Positions 27,523-36,496 are shown, counted from the stretch's first letter. The stretch: 64,000 nucleotides of DNA from Amycolatopsis solani (GCF_033441515.1 NZ_JAWQJT010000002.1:1984001-2048000); one strand, 5' to 3'. Made by a program: numbers and translations. The notes: generated from the sequence alone by a model not told the origin.

Positions 27523-28125
27523 TCACTTGCGCCAGAACTTCACACCGCTCCACTGCACGGTGACCGGCCCCGCGCCGCTGGACGTGCGGTAGCTGCCGAA
27601 CTTGTCGTAGTAGCTGCCGCCCGGGCTGGAGATCGTCTGCTTCAGCGAGCCGTTGAGGTACACCTTGTGCGAGCTGCCGACCTGGTTGACGGTGTTGACC
27701 CGCACCGACGTGCCGACCGTCGCGCCGCTGCCCAGCGTCGCCCCGCCCTCCACGGCGTACACCCGGCCACCTTTCTCGACGGCCAGCATGAAGTACGGCC
27801 CCGCGCTCGAGCCGTCTCGAAACGTCTGCTTGAGACTGATCCGGGAGCCGGTCATGCTGGTGATCTTGAACGAGCCTTCGAACTGGTGGGTGCCACCGGT
27901 GTAGGTGGTGTAGCGGCGTTCCGCGCGCTGGTCGCCGCTGCCGGTCGAGCAAGTCAGCTGGAAGGTGAGCCCGGAGATCCGGCCGCACCCCCGCTCCTGC
28001 TCGGAGTAGCCCGGCGAGTCCGGGGTCCACGGACCCGTCCCGACCTGGGCGTCCGCCGTGGGCGCGAGGATCGCGAGTCCTGCCGCGACCGCCACGAGCA
28101 CGCCCGCACCGTGAATTCTGCGCAC
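27523..28125 (-). CDS. Secreted jelly-roll protein, polysaccharide lyase 7-like
   Basis: 200 residues with a ~26-residue signal peptide (ending near TADAQ). Family 7 lyase-like landmarks are the R-x-E-x-R stretch QRAERRYTTY, HQFEGSFKI, SLKQTF, GPYFMLAV and a C-terminal SYYDKFGSY in place of the lyase Y-F-K-x-G-x-Y. A jelly-roll glycan-binding or -cleaving protein is likely; alginate lyase activity is uncertain because the last motif is degenerate. GTG 28125 has AGGAGG 7 bases upstream. Confidence 0.6.
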   Translation of the reverse strand: MRRIHGAGVLVAVAAGLAILAPTADAQVGTGPWTPDSPGYSEQERGCGRISGLTFQLTCSTGSGDQRAERRYTTYTGGTHQFEGSFKITSMTGSRISLKQTFRDGSSAGPYFMLAVEKGGRVYAVEGGATLGSGATVGTSVRVNTVNQVGSSHKVYLNGSLKQTISSPGGSYYDKFGSYRTSSGAGPVTVQWSGVKFWRK

Positions 28126-28274
28126 CGTCGACCTCCTGGATCATCCGAGGCGGCGGTGCTGTGACTGTACGAGCTCGCGCCGTCACGGACAAGAGTTTCC
28201 CGGGTGGTGTCGAATCCGGCCGTCCTCGTTCGACAGACTCGTGAAGGCAGTCACCAGCACTCCGAGGAGCACCC

Positions 28275-28850
28275 ATGCGCACCCTGATCTCCACGTCGTT
28301 CGTCTCGCTCGACGGCGTCGTCGAAGCCCCCGGCGGCGAGTCCGGCTACCGCAACACGGGCTGGACGTTCAAGGACGTCGAGTTCGAGCCGGCCGCCTAC
28401 GAGATCAAGGGCACCGAACAGGAGGAGGCCACCGCGCTCCTGCTGGGCCGCGTCAGCTACGAGGCGTTCGCGCCGGTCTGGCCGGGGATGACCGTGGAGT
28501 TCGCCGGCTACAACGCGATGCCGAAGTACGTCGTGTCGACCACGCTCCAGGACGCGGACCTGGTGGACAACTGGGGCGAGACCACGATCCTGCGCTCGCT
28601 GGACGACGTCGCCGCGCTCAAGGAGACCGAGGGCGGCCCCATCATCGTCAACGGCAGCGCCACCCTGAACCGTTCGCTGGCCGACGCCGGCCTGATCGAC
28701 CGGCTCCACCTGCTGGTGTTCCCGGTGCTGCTCGGGGCGGGCAAGCGGCTGTTCAGCGAGACCGACAAGGACAAGCAGAACCTGAAGCTGATCGACAGCG
28801 CTTCGTACGGCAACGGTGTTCAGAAGCTGGTCTACGAGTTCGTCCGCTGA
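28275..28850 (+). CDS. Dihydrofolate reductase-fold (RibD C-terminal-like) protein
   Basis: 191 residues of the small YyaP/YwjB-type DHFR-like family. Landmarks are TSFVSLDGVVEAPGG, LLLGRVSYEAFAPVW, KYVVSTTL and IIVNGSATLNRSL. It probably binds NADPH; the reaction is unknown and it is not a housekeeping DHFR. It is distinct from the RibD-like gene at 2192. ATG 28275 follows CCGAGGAG. Single gene. Confidence 0.8.
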   Translation: MRTLISTSFVSLDGVVEAPGGESGYRNTGWTFKDVEFEPAAYEIKGTEQEEATALLLGRVSYEAFAPVWPGMTVEFAGYNAMPKYVVSTTLQDADLVDNWGETTILRSLDDVAALKETEGGPIIVNGSATLNRSLADAGLIDRLHLLVFPVLLGAGKRLFSETDKDKQNLKLIDSASYGNGVQKLVYEFVR

Positions 28851-28879
28851 GCGGACACGGGTCCGGCCGAGGTTTCACG

Positions 28880-28895
28880 TAGAACATCTGTTCGA
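28880..28895. promoter_or_regulatory. LexA SOS box upstream of AlkB-like gene
   Basis: TAGAAC-ATCT-GTTCGA matches the actinobacterial LexA consensus TCGAAC-N4-GTTCGA at 11 of 12 positions. It lies 21 bp upstream of the start codon, with a -10 TACGGT (28904-28909) just downstream that places transcription start at the ATG. Confidence 0.8.
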
Positions 28896-28916
28896 ACGTG
28901 GTGTACGGTCGGACCC

Positions 28917-29543
28917 ATGACGACCCCGGCACTGCAGGCATCGCTGTTCGGCGAATCCGGCCCCGTCACGCTGAACGCGCTCGCGCCGCGGCGGACCGAA
29001 CTCGGCTCCGGCGCGTGGATCGACGTTCAGCCCGGCTGGCTCGACGGCGCCGACGAGGTGTTCACCGACCTCGTCACCGGCGTCCCGTGGCAGGCCGAGC
29101 GGCGGCGGATGTACGACCGGCTCGTCGACGTTCCCCGCCTGCTGTGCTTCTACCGCGAAGCGGCGCCGCTCCCCCACCCGGTGCTGGCCGAAGCCCGCGC
29201 CGCGCTGAGCGAGCACTACGCGGGCGAACTCCGCGAGCCGTTCCGCACCGCGGGCCTGTGCTACTACCGCGACGGCCGCGACAGCGTCGCCTGGCACGGC
29301 GACACGATCGGCCGCGGCAGCACGGAAGACACGATGGTGGCGATCATCTCGGTGGGCGCGGCCCGCCAGCTGGCCCTGCGCCCCCGCGGCGGCGGCGAGT
29401 CCCACCGCTACGCCCTCGGCCACGGCGACCTCATCGTGATGGGCGGCTCGTGCCAGCGCACGTGGGAACACGCGATCCCGAAGACGAGCCGCGCGGTCGG
29501 CCCGCGGATCAGCATCCAGTTCCGGCCGCGCGGGGTGCGCTGA
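28917..29543 (+). CDS. AlkB-family 2-oxoglutarate/Fe(II)-dependent dioxygenase
   Basis: 208 residues. The iron facial triad is H127 and D129 in WHGDT and H185 in WEHAIPK; R197 in GPRISIQFR and R203 bind 2-oxoglutarate. This family removes methyl or etheno adducts from nucleic acid bases by oxidative dealkylation. The SOS box and near-leaderless promoter upstream suggest DNA-damage induction by LexA instead of the Ada control used in enterobacteria. The stop is 1 bp from the convergent P450 gene's end. Confidence 0.88.
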   Translation: MTTPALQASLFGESGPVTLNALAPRRTELGSGAWIDVQPGWLDGADEVFTDLVTGVPWQAERRRMYDRLVDVPRLLCFYREAAPLPHPVLAEARAALSEHYAGELREPFRTAGLCYYRDGRDSVAWHGDTIGRGSTEDTMVAIISVGAARQLALRPRGGGESHRYALGHGDLIVMGGSCQRTWEHAIPKTSRAVGPRISIQFRPRGVR

Positions 29544-29544
29544 G

Positions 29545-30822
29545 TCAGTCGACCAGGACCGGCAGTTCGTCCAGTCCGTACACAATGGACACCTTGCGGA
29601 ACGAGAGGTCGTTCTCCGGCACGGCGAGCCGCAGGTTCGGGAACCGCTTGATCAGGGCCGGGTACGCCGTGCGCAGCTCCATGCGGGCCAGCTCCGCGCC
29701 GATGCAGCGGTGGATGCCGTAGCTGAACGCCAGGTGGGACGTCGGTTCGCGGGTGGCGTCGAAGTCCTCCATCCCCGCGCCCAGCTTCGGGTCGCGGTCC
29801 GCGGCCGACAGCGACACCAGCACGATGTCGCCTTCGGCGATGTGGACGCCGGCGATCTCCATGTCCTGCTTGGCGAAGCGCGGGAACGCCATCTGCACCA
29901 CGGTCAGGTAGCGCAGCAGCTCCTCGACGAAGCGGTGCACGGACTCGTCGTCGCCGCGGACGGCTTCGAGGGCCTTCTCGTCGCGCAGCAGCACCAGCGC
30001 GCCGAGCGCCAGCATGCTCGCCGTCGTTTCGAGGCCGCCGGTGAGGACGCCGTCGGCGAGGCCGGCCAGCTCGCGGTCGTCGATCTCGTCGCCGTGTTCC
30101 TTGATCAGCATGCCGAGCAGGCCGTCGCCGGGCTGCTCGCGCTGCTTCTTCACGATGTCGAGCAGGTAGGTCAGCGACTCCGACATCGCGCCGAGCGACG
30201 CCCCCGCGCCGCCGAAGAGGTCGAAGCGGGCGGTGCTCAGCCGCTGGAACTCCGCGCGGTCCTCATAGGACACGCCGAGCAGTTCGCAGATGGTCAGCGA
30301 CGGGATCGGCAGCGCGAACGCCTGCCACAGGTCGACCGGGCCGTCGGCCTTGGCCATCGCGTCGAGCTGCTCGGCGACGATCTCGTCGATCCGCGGGGCC
30401 AGCCTGCCGAGCCGCCGCATGGTGAACTCGGGCGTGAGCAGCTTCCGCAGCCGCGTGTGGACCGGCGGGTCCGCGAAGCCGAGCCCGCCCGGGTTCTGGT
30501 CCGCGGTCACCCCGGCGTTGCCGACGAGGTTGCCGAAGTCGCTGGAGAAGCCGGTGGCCTTGCCGAGGACGGCTTTCGCCTCGTCGTAACCCGTGACCAA
30601 CCAGGCGTTCATCCCGAAGGGCAGGTCGAGCTTGCCGATCGGCGCCTCGGCCCGGCGCGCGGCCATGTCGGCGACCGGGTCGAGCCCGTCGCGCTTCAGC
30701 GGCAGCAGCGCCGACTCGGGCAGGAGCGACGACATCTTTTCGAGGTCGAAGCCCTTTTTCGACTGCCGGGCGAGGTACCGGCGGCCGACCCAGCCCAGTA
30801 CCCGTGAGCGGAGACTCCCCAT
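29545..30822 (-). CDS. Cytochrome P450
   Basis: 425 residues. The heme-binding loop is FSYGIHRCIGAELARME; the I-helix oxygen motif is GGLETTAS (family A/G-G-x-D/E-T-T); the E-x-x-R pair is in VEELLRYL. FADPPVHTRLRKLL is the C-helix motif. It is a soluble bacterial monooxygenase of unknown substrate. No ferredoxin or reductase gene is adjacent. ATG 30822 gives an N-terminus of GSLRSRVLGWVGRRY, slightly longer and more basic than usual. Confidence 0.9.
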   Translation of the reverse strand: MGSLRSRVLGWVGRRYLARQSKKGFDLEKMSSLLPESALLPLKRDGLDPVADMAARRAEAPIGKLDLPFGMNAWLVTGYDEAKAVLGKATGFSSDFGNLVGNAGVTADQNPGGLGFADPPVHTRLRKLLTPEFTMRRLGRLAPRIDEIVAEQLDAMAKADGPVDLWQAFALPIPSLTICELLGVSYEDRAEFQRLSTARFDLFGGAGASLGAMSESLTYLLDIVKKQREQPGDGLLGMLIKEHGDEIDDRELAGLADGVLTGGLETTASMLALGALVLLRDEKALEAVRGDDESVHRFVEELLRYLTVVQMAFPRFAKQDMEIAGVHIAEGDIVLVSLSAADRDPKLGAGMEDFDATREPTSHLAFSYGIHRCIGAELARMELRTAYPALIKRFPNLRLAVPENDLSFRKVSIVYGLDELPVLVD

Positions 30823-30875
30823 GCACCCGACAGTACCGCACTAGCCCGATCGGGTGAGCGACGGCGAGACCGGGC

Positions 30876-32537
30876 TCACCCCCGCGGCGGCACCTCCGTG
30901 TTCGCGGTGATCAGCCCGTGCTCGCTCGCGGCGTAGTGGAAGTACGGGCGGCCGAGGTCGTCCGAGCCGGCGAACGACGTCCGCGAGCGCCCGTCGGCTT
31001 CGGTGTTGACGCCGTTCGTGCGGGCCAGCACGCCGGAGGAGCTCAGCCACTCCCGCGACGCGCGCACCGGCCGCCAGCTCCGGCCGTCGCCGGTGAGGTC
31101 GCCGAGCACCTTCGTCATCTCGGCCGCGCCGGAGATCCGCAGGTTCTGGTCGTCGGTGACGTTCGCGGTGGCGTCGGTGGTGAGCGGGTAGGACCACGTG
31201 TGCCGGGCGGCGGACCGCACCTGTCCGTCCACTGTGGACACCGACGTCTGCTGTCCGGAGTCGGCCTGCACGACGTGCTGGGTGAAGCCGCCGCCAGTGA
31301 CGTCGTCGCTGTTGCGGTAGTCGCGGGTGCGTTCGACGCGGGTGTACACGCGGCCGGCGGAGGTGTCGACGTAGCCCGCGGTCACGTCGTGGCGTTTCGC
31401 GGTCACGGTGACGTTGACGCCGCCGTCGATGTCCCGCACCGCCGTCTTCCGGTCCGGCGCCGCGGCGACGTCGTGCTGGGTCAGCGCGCCGGAAGTGCGG
31501 GCCGCGTTTTTGTCGGTGTAGAGCAGTAGCGTCGGGACGACGGTGAACTCGCCGCCGATGTCCGGGAAGGAGAAGGAGAAGTCGTGCGCACCCCCGTCCA
31601 CGAGCCGGCCCGCGAACGGCGTCACGTCGTAGGTTTCGGCGTGCAGGCTGAAGGTGTCGATCGCCACGATCGGCCGCCACAGCTGCGGCACGATCCCGCC
31701 GGAGTAGATGTGCGGGAAGGTGAACGCGCTGCCGGCGGCCGTCCCGTCGATCGCGAAGTTCGCTTCGCGGTAGGGCCCCTTGCCGCACAGCCCGGCGGCC
31801 GGGTACTTCGCCGAGACCTCGTCGGGGACGTCGTCGAACCACTGCTCGTCGCAGGCGTGGCCTTCGAGGGTCACCTCGAGGTAGGCCCGGGTGATGTTGC
31901 GCGGCAGGTCTTTCGCGCTGAAGTGCACGGTGGGCGCGGCGGGCGTCGCGTCGGCGTGCCCGAACCCGGCGACGTGGTCGGCCGTCTGCGGCGCGGGGTG
32001 CTTCCGGTCGGCCTGGTAGTAGGTGAGCGTCACGGTCTGGGCGTAGACCCCGGTGTAGACCGGCGAGTTGTAGTTCTCGATGCCCCCGCGGAACGGCTGC
32101 GGCGTGCGCAACAACGCGGCGTAGGGCGTGAGGTCCTTGTCGAAGTGGTAGGTGATCGCACGCCGGCCCTCACCACTGGGCTCCTCGGTCGTCCCCCACC
32201 ACACCTCGGTCCCGCCGATCCGCAGATCGCCGATCCGGTCGTACTGCCGCCCGCTCACGGTGACGGTCTGATCCATGACCACCTTCGCCCACGGCCCCGG
32301 ACAGGCCTTGGGCGGCGCAAGCGTGCCTTCGTAGAACCGCGGCGTGCCATCGGCGGCGTTGGAGCGGAAGGCATCGGCGAGGGTGACGCTGCAGTGCGCG
32401 GTATCGGGCCGCGTCACCGCGGGCGCGGCGGTCACCGGATCATCGGTATCCCCTTCCACGACGGGCGAGGCCGAGGCGACACCCCCGGCGAGCACCCACG
32501 CCAGCACCAGCGACAGGACGATCGTGAAGATCCGCAC
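30876..32537 (-). CDS. Secreted PNGase A-like peptide-N4-asparagine amidase
   Basis: 553 residues with a signal peptide (residues ~1-22, LVLAWVLAGGVASA). The N-terminal domain carries the PNGase A family hallmarks FYEGTLAPPKACPGPWAKVV, VSGRQYDRIGDLRIGG and EVWWGTTEEPS; later EVTLEGHACDEQWFDDVP is also typical. This family cleaves N-glycans from glycopeptides and is best known from plants and fungi. GTG 32537 has GGAGGA 6 bases upstream and is preferred over a longer in-frame ATG. It is divergent from a LacI regulator across a perfect palindrome, which suggests sugar-responsive control. Confidence 0.8.
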   Translation of the reverse strand: MRIFTIVLSLVLAWVLAGGVASASPVVEGDTDDPVTAAPAVTRPDTAHCSVTLADAFRSNAADGTPRFYEGTLAPPKACPGPWAKVVMDQTVTVSGRQYDRIGDLRIGGTEVWWGTTEEPSGEGRRAITYHFDKDLTPYAALLRTPQPFRGGIENYNSPVYTGVYAQTVTLTYYQADRKHPAPQTADHVAGFGHADATPAAPTVHFSAKDLPRNITRAYLEVTLEGHACDEQWFDDVPDEVSAKYPAAGLCGKGPYREANFAIDGTAAGSAFTFPHIYSGGIVPQLWRPIVAIDTFSLHAETYDVTPFAGRLVDGGAHDFSFSFPDIGGEFTVVPTLLLYTDKNAARTSGALTQHDVAAAPDRKTAVRDIDGGVNVTVTAKRHDVTAGYVDTSAGRVYTRVERTRDYRNSDDVTGGGFTQHVVQADSGQQTSVSTVDGQVRSAARHTWSYPLTTDATANVTDDQNLRISGAAEMTKVLGDLTGDGRSWRPVRASREWLSSSGVLARTNGVNTEADGRSRTSFAGSDDLGRPYFHYAASEHGLITANTEVPPRG

Positions 32538-32616
32538 CCGGACTCCTCCCAGTGGCAGGCACACCCGCCCGGCGAGCCTAGCCGCGCGATCATCCGACTA
32601 TCGGCGGTAATCGACG

Positions 32617-32632
32617 TCTGAAACGTTTCAGA
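32617..32632. promoter_or_regulatory. LacI-type operator tctgaaacgtttcaga
   Basis: A perfect 16-bp palindrome with the central CG typical of LacI/GalR sites, 38 bp upstream of the LacI gene and 80 bp upstream of the PNGase A-like gene. A -10 TAGGCT for the regulator lies at 32639-32644. Autoregulation and control of the divergent gene are probable. Confidence 0.8.
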
Positions 32633-32669
32633 TCGTGGTAGGCTCACGCCTTCTCAGCGAGGGGGTCCG

Positions 32670-33665
32670 GTGGTCGGCATCAAGGACGTCGCCAAGCGCG
32701 CCGGCGTCTCGATCGGCACGGTGTCCAATGTGGTCAACCGGCCGCACGTGGTCGCCACGGCCACGCGGAACCGGGTGCTGTCGGTGATCGAGGAGCTCGG
32801 GTACGTCCGGGACGAATCGGCGCGGCAGCTGCGGGCCGGGCGCAGCCGGATCATGGGGCTGCTCGTGCTCGACCTCGGGAACCCGTTCTTCGTCGACGTC
32901 GCCCGCGGGGCCGAGCAGGCCGCGCACGCCGAGGGCCTCAACATCATCACCTGCAACAGCGGCCAGCGCTCCGACCTCGAGGCGTCGTACCTGGCGATGT
33001 TCGCCGAGCAGCGGGTGCGCGGGGTGCTGCTGAGCCCGGTCGCGACGTCCGGGGAAGCCCTGCGCGCGTTCCGGCGCAGCGGCACGCCGTACGTCTTCGT
33101 GGACCGCAAGGCGCCCGCGTCGGAGGCCAGTTCGGTGGCGGTGGACGACATCGCGGGCGGCGCGCTCGCGGCCCGGCACCTGCTGGAGACCGGGCACCAC
33201 CGGATCGCGTTCGTCAACGGCCCGGCGATCCTCGCCCAGTGCCGCGACCGCGAACAGGGCGTCCGCACGGCCCTCGCCGGTTCGACGGCGGAGCTGACCG
33301 TGCTGGAGGCCATCGGCCTGGACGTCGCCTCGGGCCGCGACGCGGGCGCGCGCCTGCTGGGCACGAGCCCCCGCCCGACGGCAGTCTTCTGCGCCAACGA
33401 CCTGCTCGCCCTCGGCCTGCTGCAGGCGATGGTCGGCGCGGGTGTCCGCGTCCCGGAGGAGATGGCGATCGTCGGCTACGACGACATCGAGTTCGCCGGC
33501 GCGGCAGCGGTCCCGCTGACGTCGGTCCGCCAACCGGCCCGCCGCCTCGGCCGCACCGCGGCGGAACTGCTGCTGGCGGAGACGGCGGACACGACGGTGG
33601 AGCGCCAGGCGGTGGTCTTCACCCCGGAACTGGTCGTCCGCGAATCGACCCGCGTCCGCCGCTAG
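32670..33665 (+). CDS. LacI-family transcriptional regulator
   Basis: 331 residues. The N-terminal helix-turn-helix is GIKDVAKRAGVSIGTVSNVVN with the hinge QLRAGRSRIMGLL; a periplasmic-binding-protein-like domain follows (NPFFVDVARGAEQAA, VDRKAP, IVGYDDIEFA). GTG 32670 is preceded by GAGGGGG. The effector is likely a sugar. It is divergent from the PNGase A-like secreted protein and separated from it by the palindrome above. Confidence 0.88.
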   Translation: MVGIKDVAKRAGVSIGTVSNVVNRPHVVATATRNRVLSVIEELGYVRDESARQLRAGRSRIMGLLVLDLGNPFFVDVARGAEQAAHAEGLNIITCNSGQRSDLEASYLAMFAEQRVRGVLLSPVATSGEALRAFRRSGTPYVFVDRKAPASEASSVAVDDIAGGALAARHLLETGHHRIAFVNGPAILAQCRDREQGVRTALAGSTAELTVLEAIGLDVASGRDAGARLLGTSPRPTAVFCANDLLALGLLQAMVGAGVRVPEEMAIVGYDDIEFAGAAAVPLTSVRQPARRLGRTAAELLLAETADTTVERQAVVFTPELVVRESTRVRR

Positions 33666-33760
33666 CGTTACGTCCGGCGGTCGCTGCTCGTCCAGACGAA
33701 AGCGCGCGGCCCGGGCAGCCACCCACGACATCGCGGTGACCACCCCGGCCGCGCTCGGGC

Positions 33761-34006
33761 TCACTTCGTGGACGCGATGAAGTACACGACGATGCCGATC
33801 AACGCGAGCACTTCGGAGAGCACGAACGTCGAATACCCGATCGTCTGCAGTTTCCCCCGGGCTTCCGGCTGCCGGGCGGTACCGTTGATGACGGCCGCGA
33901 AAATGAGGCCGACGCCGATTCCCGGGCCGATCGCGCCCAGTCCGTATCCGATGGCGGCCAGGCCGGGGTTGAGGTTGGTTGTCTGGGCCAGAACGAGGTC
34001 AGTCAT
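33761..34006 (-). CDS. atpE: Orphan F0 ATP synthase subunit c-like proteolipid
   Basis: 81 residues, two membrane helices. The glycine-rich first helix ([21 protein letters not shown]), the polar loop ARQPEA and the ion-carrying carboxylate E65 in LSEVLALIG are all retained. The fold and residues are those of the c-ring subunit, but no other atp gene is nearby: neighbours are a LacI regulator and a beta-lactamase-fold hydrolase. ATG 34006 follows GGGGAAT. It is probably a second, atypical copy; whether it enters the c-ring is unknown. Confidence 0.82.
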   Translation of the reverse strand: MTDLVLAQTTNLNPGLAAIGYGLGAIGPGIGVGLIFAAVINGTARQPEARGKLQTIGYSTFVLSEVLALIGIVVYFIASTK

Positions 34007-34114
34007 GGCATTCCCCTTCACATCGAAAGACAGAAGAAATCGAAGGTGCGGGAATTCAAGAACCGAACGGTCCGGACACCACAAGGATAGCAGAAAACAG
34101 AATGGACGTCTTGA

Positions 34115-35179
34115 TCAAGCCATGACCGCGTCGTAGGCCGCCATGACGAGGCCGAAACCGCGGGCGTACCCGTCCTCCCAGCGAACCTGGTTCATCACGT
34201 ACGCGACCGCCATGCGCAGATCCGCGTCCACGAACACCACCGAACCGCCCCAGCCGCCCCACGAACAAGTGCGGCCTTCCACGCGGTAGCCGAGACCGTA
34301 GCGGATCGGGGCGCCGAGCACGCGGTCCACGCCCTGGTACTGCTCCTCGAAGACGCGTTCGCTGCCGGACGCCGAAAGCAGCCGGACGCCGCCGGCCACT
34401 CCCCCGCACGCCAGTGCCGACTGCAGGGTGGCGACGGAACGGGCGTTGCCGTAACCGTTGACCGCGGGCAGTTCCGCGCGCCGCCAAGCGGCAGGCCGGG
34501 AATCCGACACCCCGATCAGGAAACCCGGCGGTTTGTCGCCGAGGGGATCGGGGAGCAACGGCGCGACCCGGTCGTCGTGTTCGGCGCCCAGCCCGATGTG
34601 GAAGTCGGCGCCCACCGGACCGGCGATCTCCTCGGCGAAGAAGGTGCCGAGGCTGCGCCCGGTGACGCGGCGGACGACCTCGCCGATCAGGAACCCGAAG
34701 GTGACGGAGTGGTACCCGGCCGCGCTTCCCGGCTCCCACCGCGGAGCTTGCGCGGCCAGCCGGGCGGTCACGGCGGACCAGTCGTAGAGGTCTTCGACGG
34801 CGATCGGCCCCTCGAAGTCCGGCAGGCCCGCGGTGTGCCCGAGCAGGTGCCGCACGAGCACGGAACCCTTGCCGGCGGCGGCGAATTCGGGCCAGTACGC
34901 CGCGACCGGCGCGTCCAGGTCGAGTTCGCCGCGGTCGGCCAGCACCAGCGCGCACAGCGCCGTCATCGTCTTGGTGGTGGACCAGACGGTGGTGATGGTG
35001 TCGCGCTCCCACGGCGTGGTGCGCGCCGCGTCGAGGTGCCCGCCCCACAGGTCGACGACCGGCTCACCGTCCACGACGACGGCGACCGAGGCGCCCACGT
35101 CACCGTCGTCCAGCGAGGCGGCCAGCGCCTCACCGACCTTCTCGAAACCCCGGTCACAACTGCCCTGGATGTCTGCCAC
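34115..35179 (-). CDS. Serine beta-lactamase/EstB-like hydrolase
   Basis: 354 residues. The S-x-x-K nucleophile is S67/K70 in WSTTKTMT, with Y156 in AGYHS as the second-motif tyrosine. SWGGWGGS replaces the K-T-G region, as in EstB-type esterases rather than true beta-lactamases. No signal peptide is seen, so it is probably cytoplasmic and acts on esters or peptides. GTG 35179 gives the usual ADIQGSCD N-terminus; an upstream in-frame ATG at 35221 would add 14 residues. Confidence 0.82.
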   Translation of the reverse strand: MADIQGSCDRGFEKVGEALAASLDDGDVGASVAVVVDGEPVVDLWGGHLDAARTTPWERDTITTVWSTTKTMTALCALVLADRGELDLDAPVAAYWPEFAAAGKGSVLVRHLLGHTAGLPDFEGPIAVEDLYDWSAVTARLAAQAPRWEPGSAAGYHSVTFGFLIGEVVRRVTGRSLGTFFAEEIAGPVGADFHIGLGAEHDDRVAPLLPDPLGDKPPGFLIGVSDSRPAAWRRAELPAVNGYGNARSVATLQSALACGGVAGGVRLLSASGSERVFEEQYQGVDRVLGAPIRYGLGYRVEGRTCSWGGWGGSVVFVDADLRMAVAYVMNQVRWEDGYARGFGLVMAAYDAVMA

Positions 35180-35312
35180 GGCGAGCAAGGTAGCCCGGCC
35201 GGGCCGGACCGCACGACTCATTTTCCGCGCGCCACCCGGCGAAAGATCACCGGAAATCCGAAAACGGGAAAACCGCAACCGCGCCGAAAGATCTGCTCGA
35301 CCTTCCGGTCCA

Positions 35313-35348
35313 GCGCAATTCCACCGGTGGCACCACCGGGAATTGCGC
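35313..35348. promoter_or_regulatory. Hairpin in divergent region upstream of nitrilase-like gene
   Basis: gcgcaattc (35313-35321) pairs with gaattgcgc (35340-35348); after a 2-base bulge ccggtgg (35324-35330) pairs with ccaccgg (35333-35339). It lies 82 bp upstream of the plus-strand gene and follows no gene end, so a leader structure or operator is more likely than a terminator. Confidence 0.45.
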
Positions 35349-35429
35349 TTACCCGTTCGGCCGAAAGCCGAAACACCGGAAGCGGGGTAACGTCGACCGC
35401 CGTTCCACCACTGAGGGGAAGGTCGAATC

Positions 35430-36491
35430 GTGCCGTACACCCGTTTCCGCTACATCGCCTACGAAGTACCGACCGCCACCCGGCGCCTCGACGTGCCCGG
35501 GCCGACGCTGGCCGGATTGCCGCCCGGCAAGCTGTGTGATCCGGTGCCGGACATCGCCGTGCCGAAGACGCTCGAAAGCACCGACTGGTTCATCCGGCTG
35601 CGAAGGCTGGCCGCGGTGGTCAACATCGCGCACGCGAACCTGGGCAATGACAGCGCCGACACGCTGAAGGTGTTCGTGGCGCCGGAGTTCTACCTCCGGC
35701 CCGCCGATCCCGGCACGGACCACACGTACCCGCAAGAGCAGTTTTCATCGCTCTGGAACGCGCTGGAGCAGATGTTCCGGACCGCACGGTTCAAGCACTG
35801 GCTGATCGTGCCGGGTTCGGTGCTGTGGCATTCGAAGATGATGGGCGAGAACAACCCGATCTACTACAACAGCGTGCTGTACCTGCGCGGCGGCGTCGAC
35901 GGCGGCGAGGCCGGGCGCATCGAAAAGCAGCTGGCCTCGTCCATGGACGGGATTCCGACCCGGTTCGCGGTCGGGAACGTCACCGAACCCCTGCTGAAAA
36001 AGGCCTACACGGAAGCGGCTTTCGTGCGGACGCGCCTGTTCGAAATCGACGCGAACGCGACCTTCGGCCTCGAGATCTGCCTCGACCACCGCCTGAAGGT
36101 CCTCAAGCAGACCCTGGCCGACCGGCAGGGCGACGCCAACGACACGTGGAAGCGCGGCGGCCCCGCCCTGCACGTGCTGACCGCGGGCGGCATGCCGCTC
36201 AACGCGGAATCGGTCGCCGCCCGCCCCGGTGGCTACGTCCTGCGCAACGACGGCTACGCCGACCCGCCGGCTTCGGAGCTGCGCAAGGTGACCGGGTACC
36301 AGCTGCCGTCGAGCGTGCCGGGGCAGCCCTGGGAGGACAAGGCGGTCGCCACCCTCGAAGCCGATCCCGGCACCGCCGTCGAGGTCACCCTCCGCGGCGA
36401 GGCCGTGCTCGTGCCGCCCATCGCGGGCCCGGGCAAGTACGACATGCCGGTCCAGCGACTGCGGATCTACCCGCCGCTGCCCCTGCCCTGA
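35430..36491 (+). CDS. Nitrilase-superfamily (carbon-nitrogen hydrolase) protein
   Basis: 353 residues. The Glu-Lys-Cys triad can be placed: E86 in VAPEFYL, K166 in GRIEKQLAS and C217 in FGLEICLDHR, each in the usual context (the G-S after WLIVPGSV and YYNSVLYL before the lysine). It should hydrolyse an amide or nitrile, but it is divergent from named branches and its insertions before E86 and after C217 are unusual. GTG 35430 has GAGGGGAAGG upstream. Single gene followed by a terminator. Confidence 0.7.
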   Translation: MPYTRFRYIAYEVPTATRRLDVPGPTLAGLPPGKLCDPVPDIAVPKTLESTDWFIRLRRLAAVVNIAHANLGNDSADTLKVFVAPEFYLRPADPGTDHTYPQEQFSSLWNALEQMFRTARFKHWLIVPGSVLWHSKMMGENNPIYYNSVLYLRGGVDGGEAGRIEKQLASSMDGIPTRFAVGNVTEPLLKKAYTEAAFVRTRLFEIDANATFGLEICLDHRLKVLKQTLADRQGDANDTWKRGGPALHVLTAGGMPLNAESVAARPGGYVLRNDGYADPPASELRKVTGYQLPSSVPGQPWEDKAVATLEADPGTAVEVTLRGEAVLVPPIAGPGKYDMPVQRLRIYPPLPLP

Positions 36492-36496
36492 GCGAC

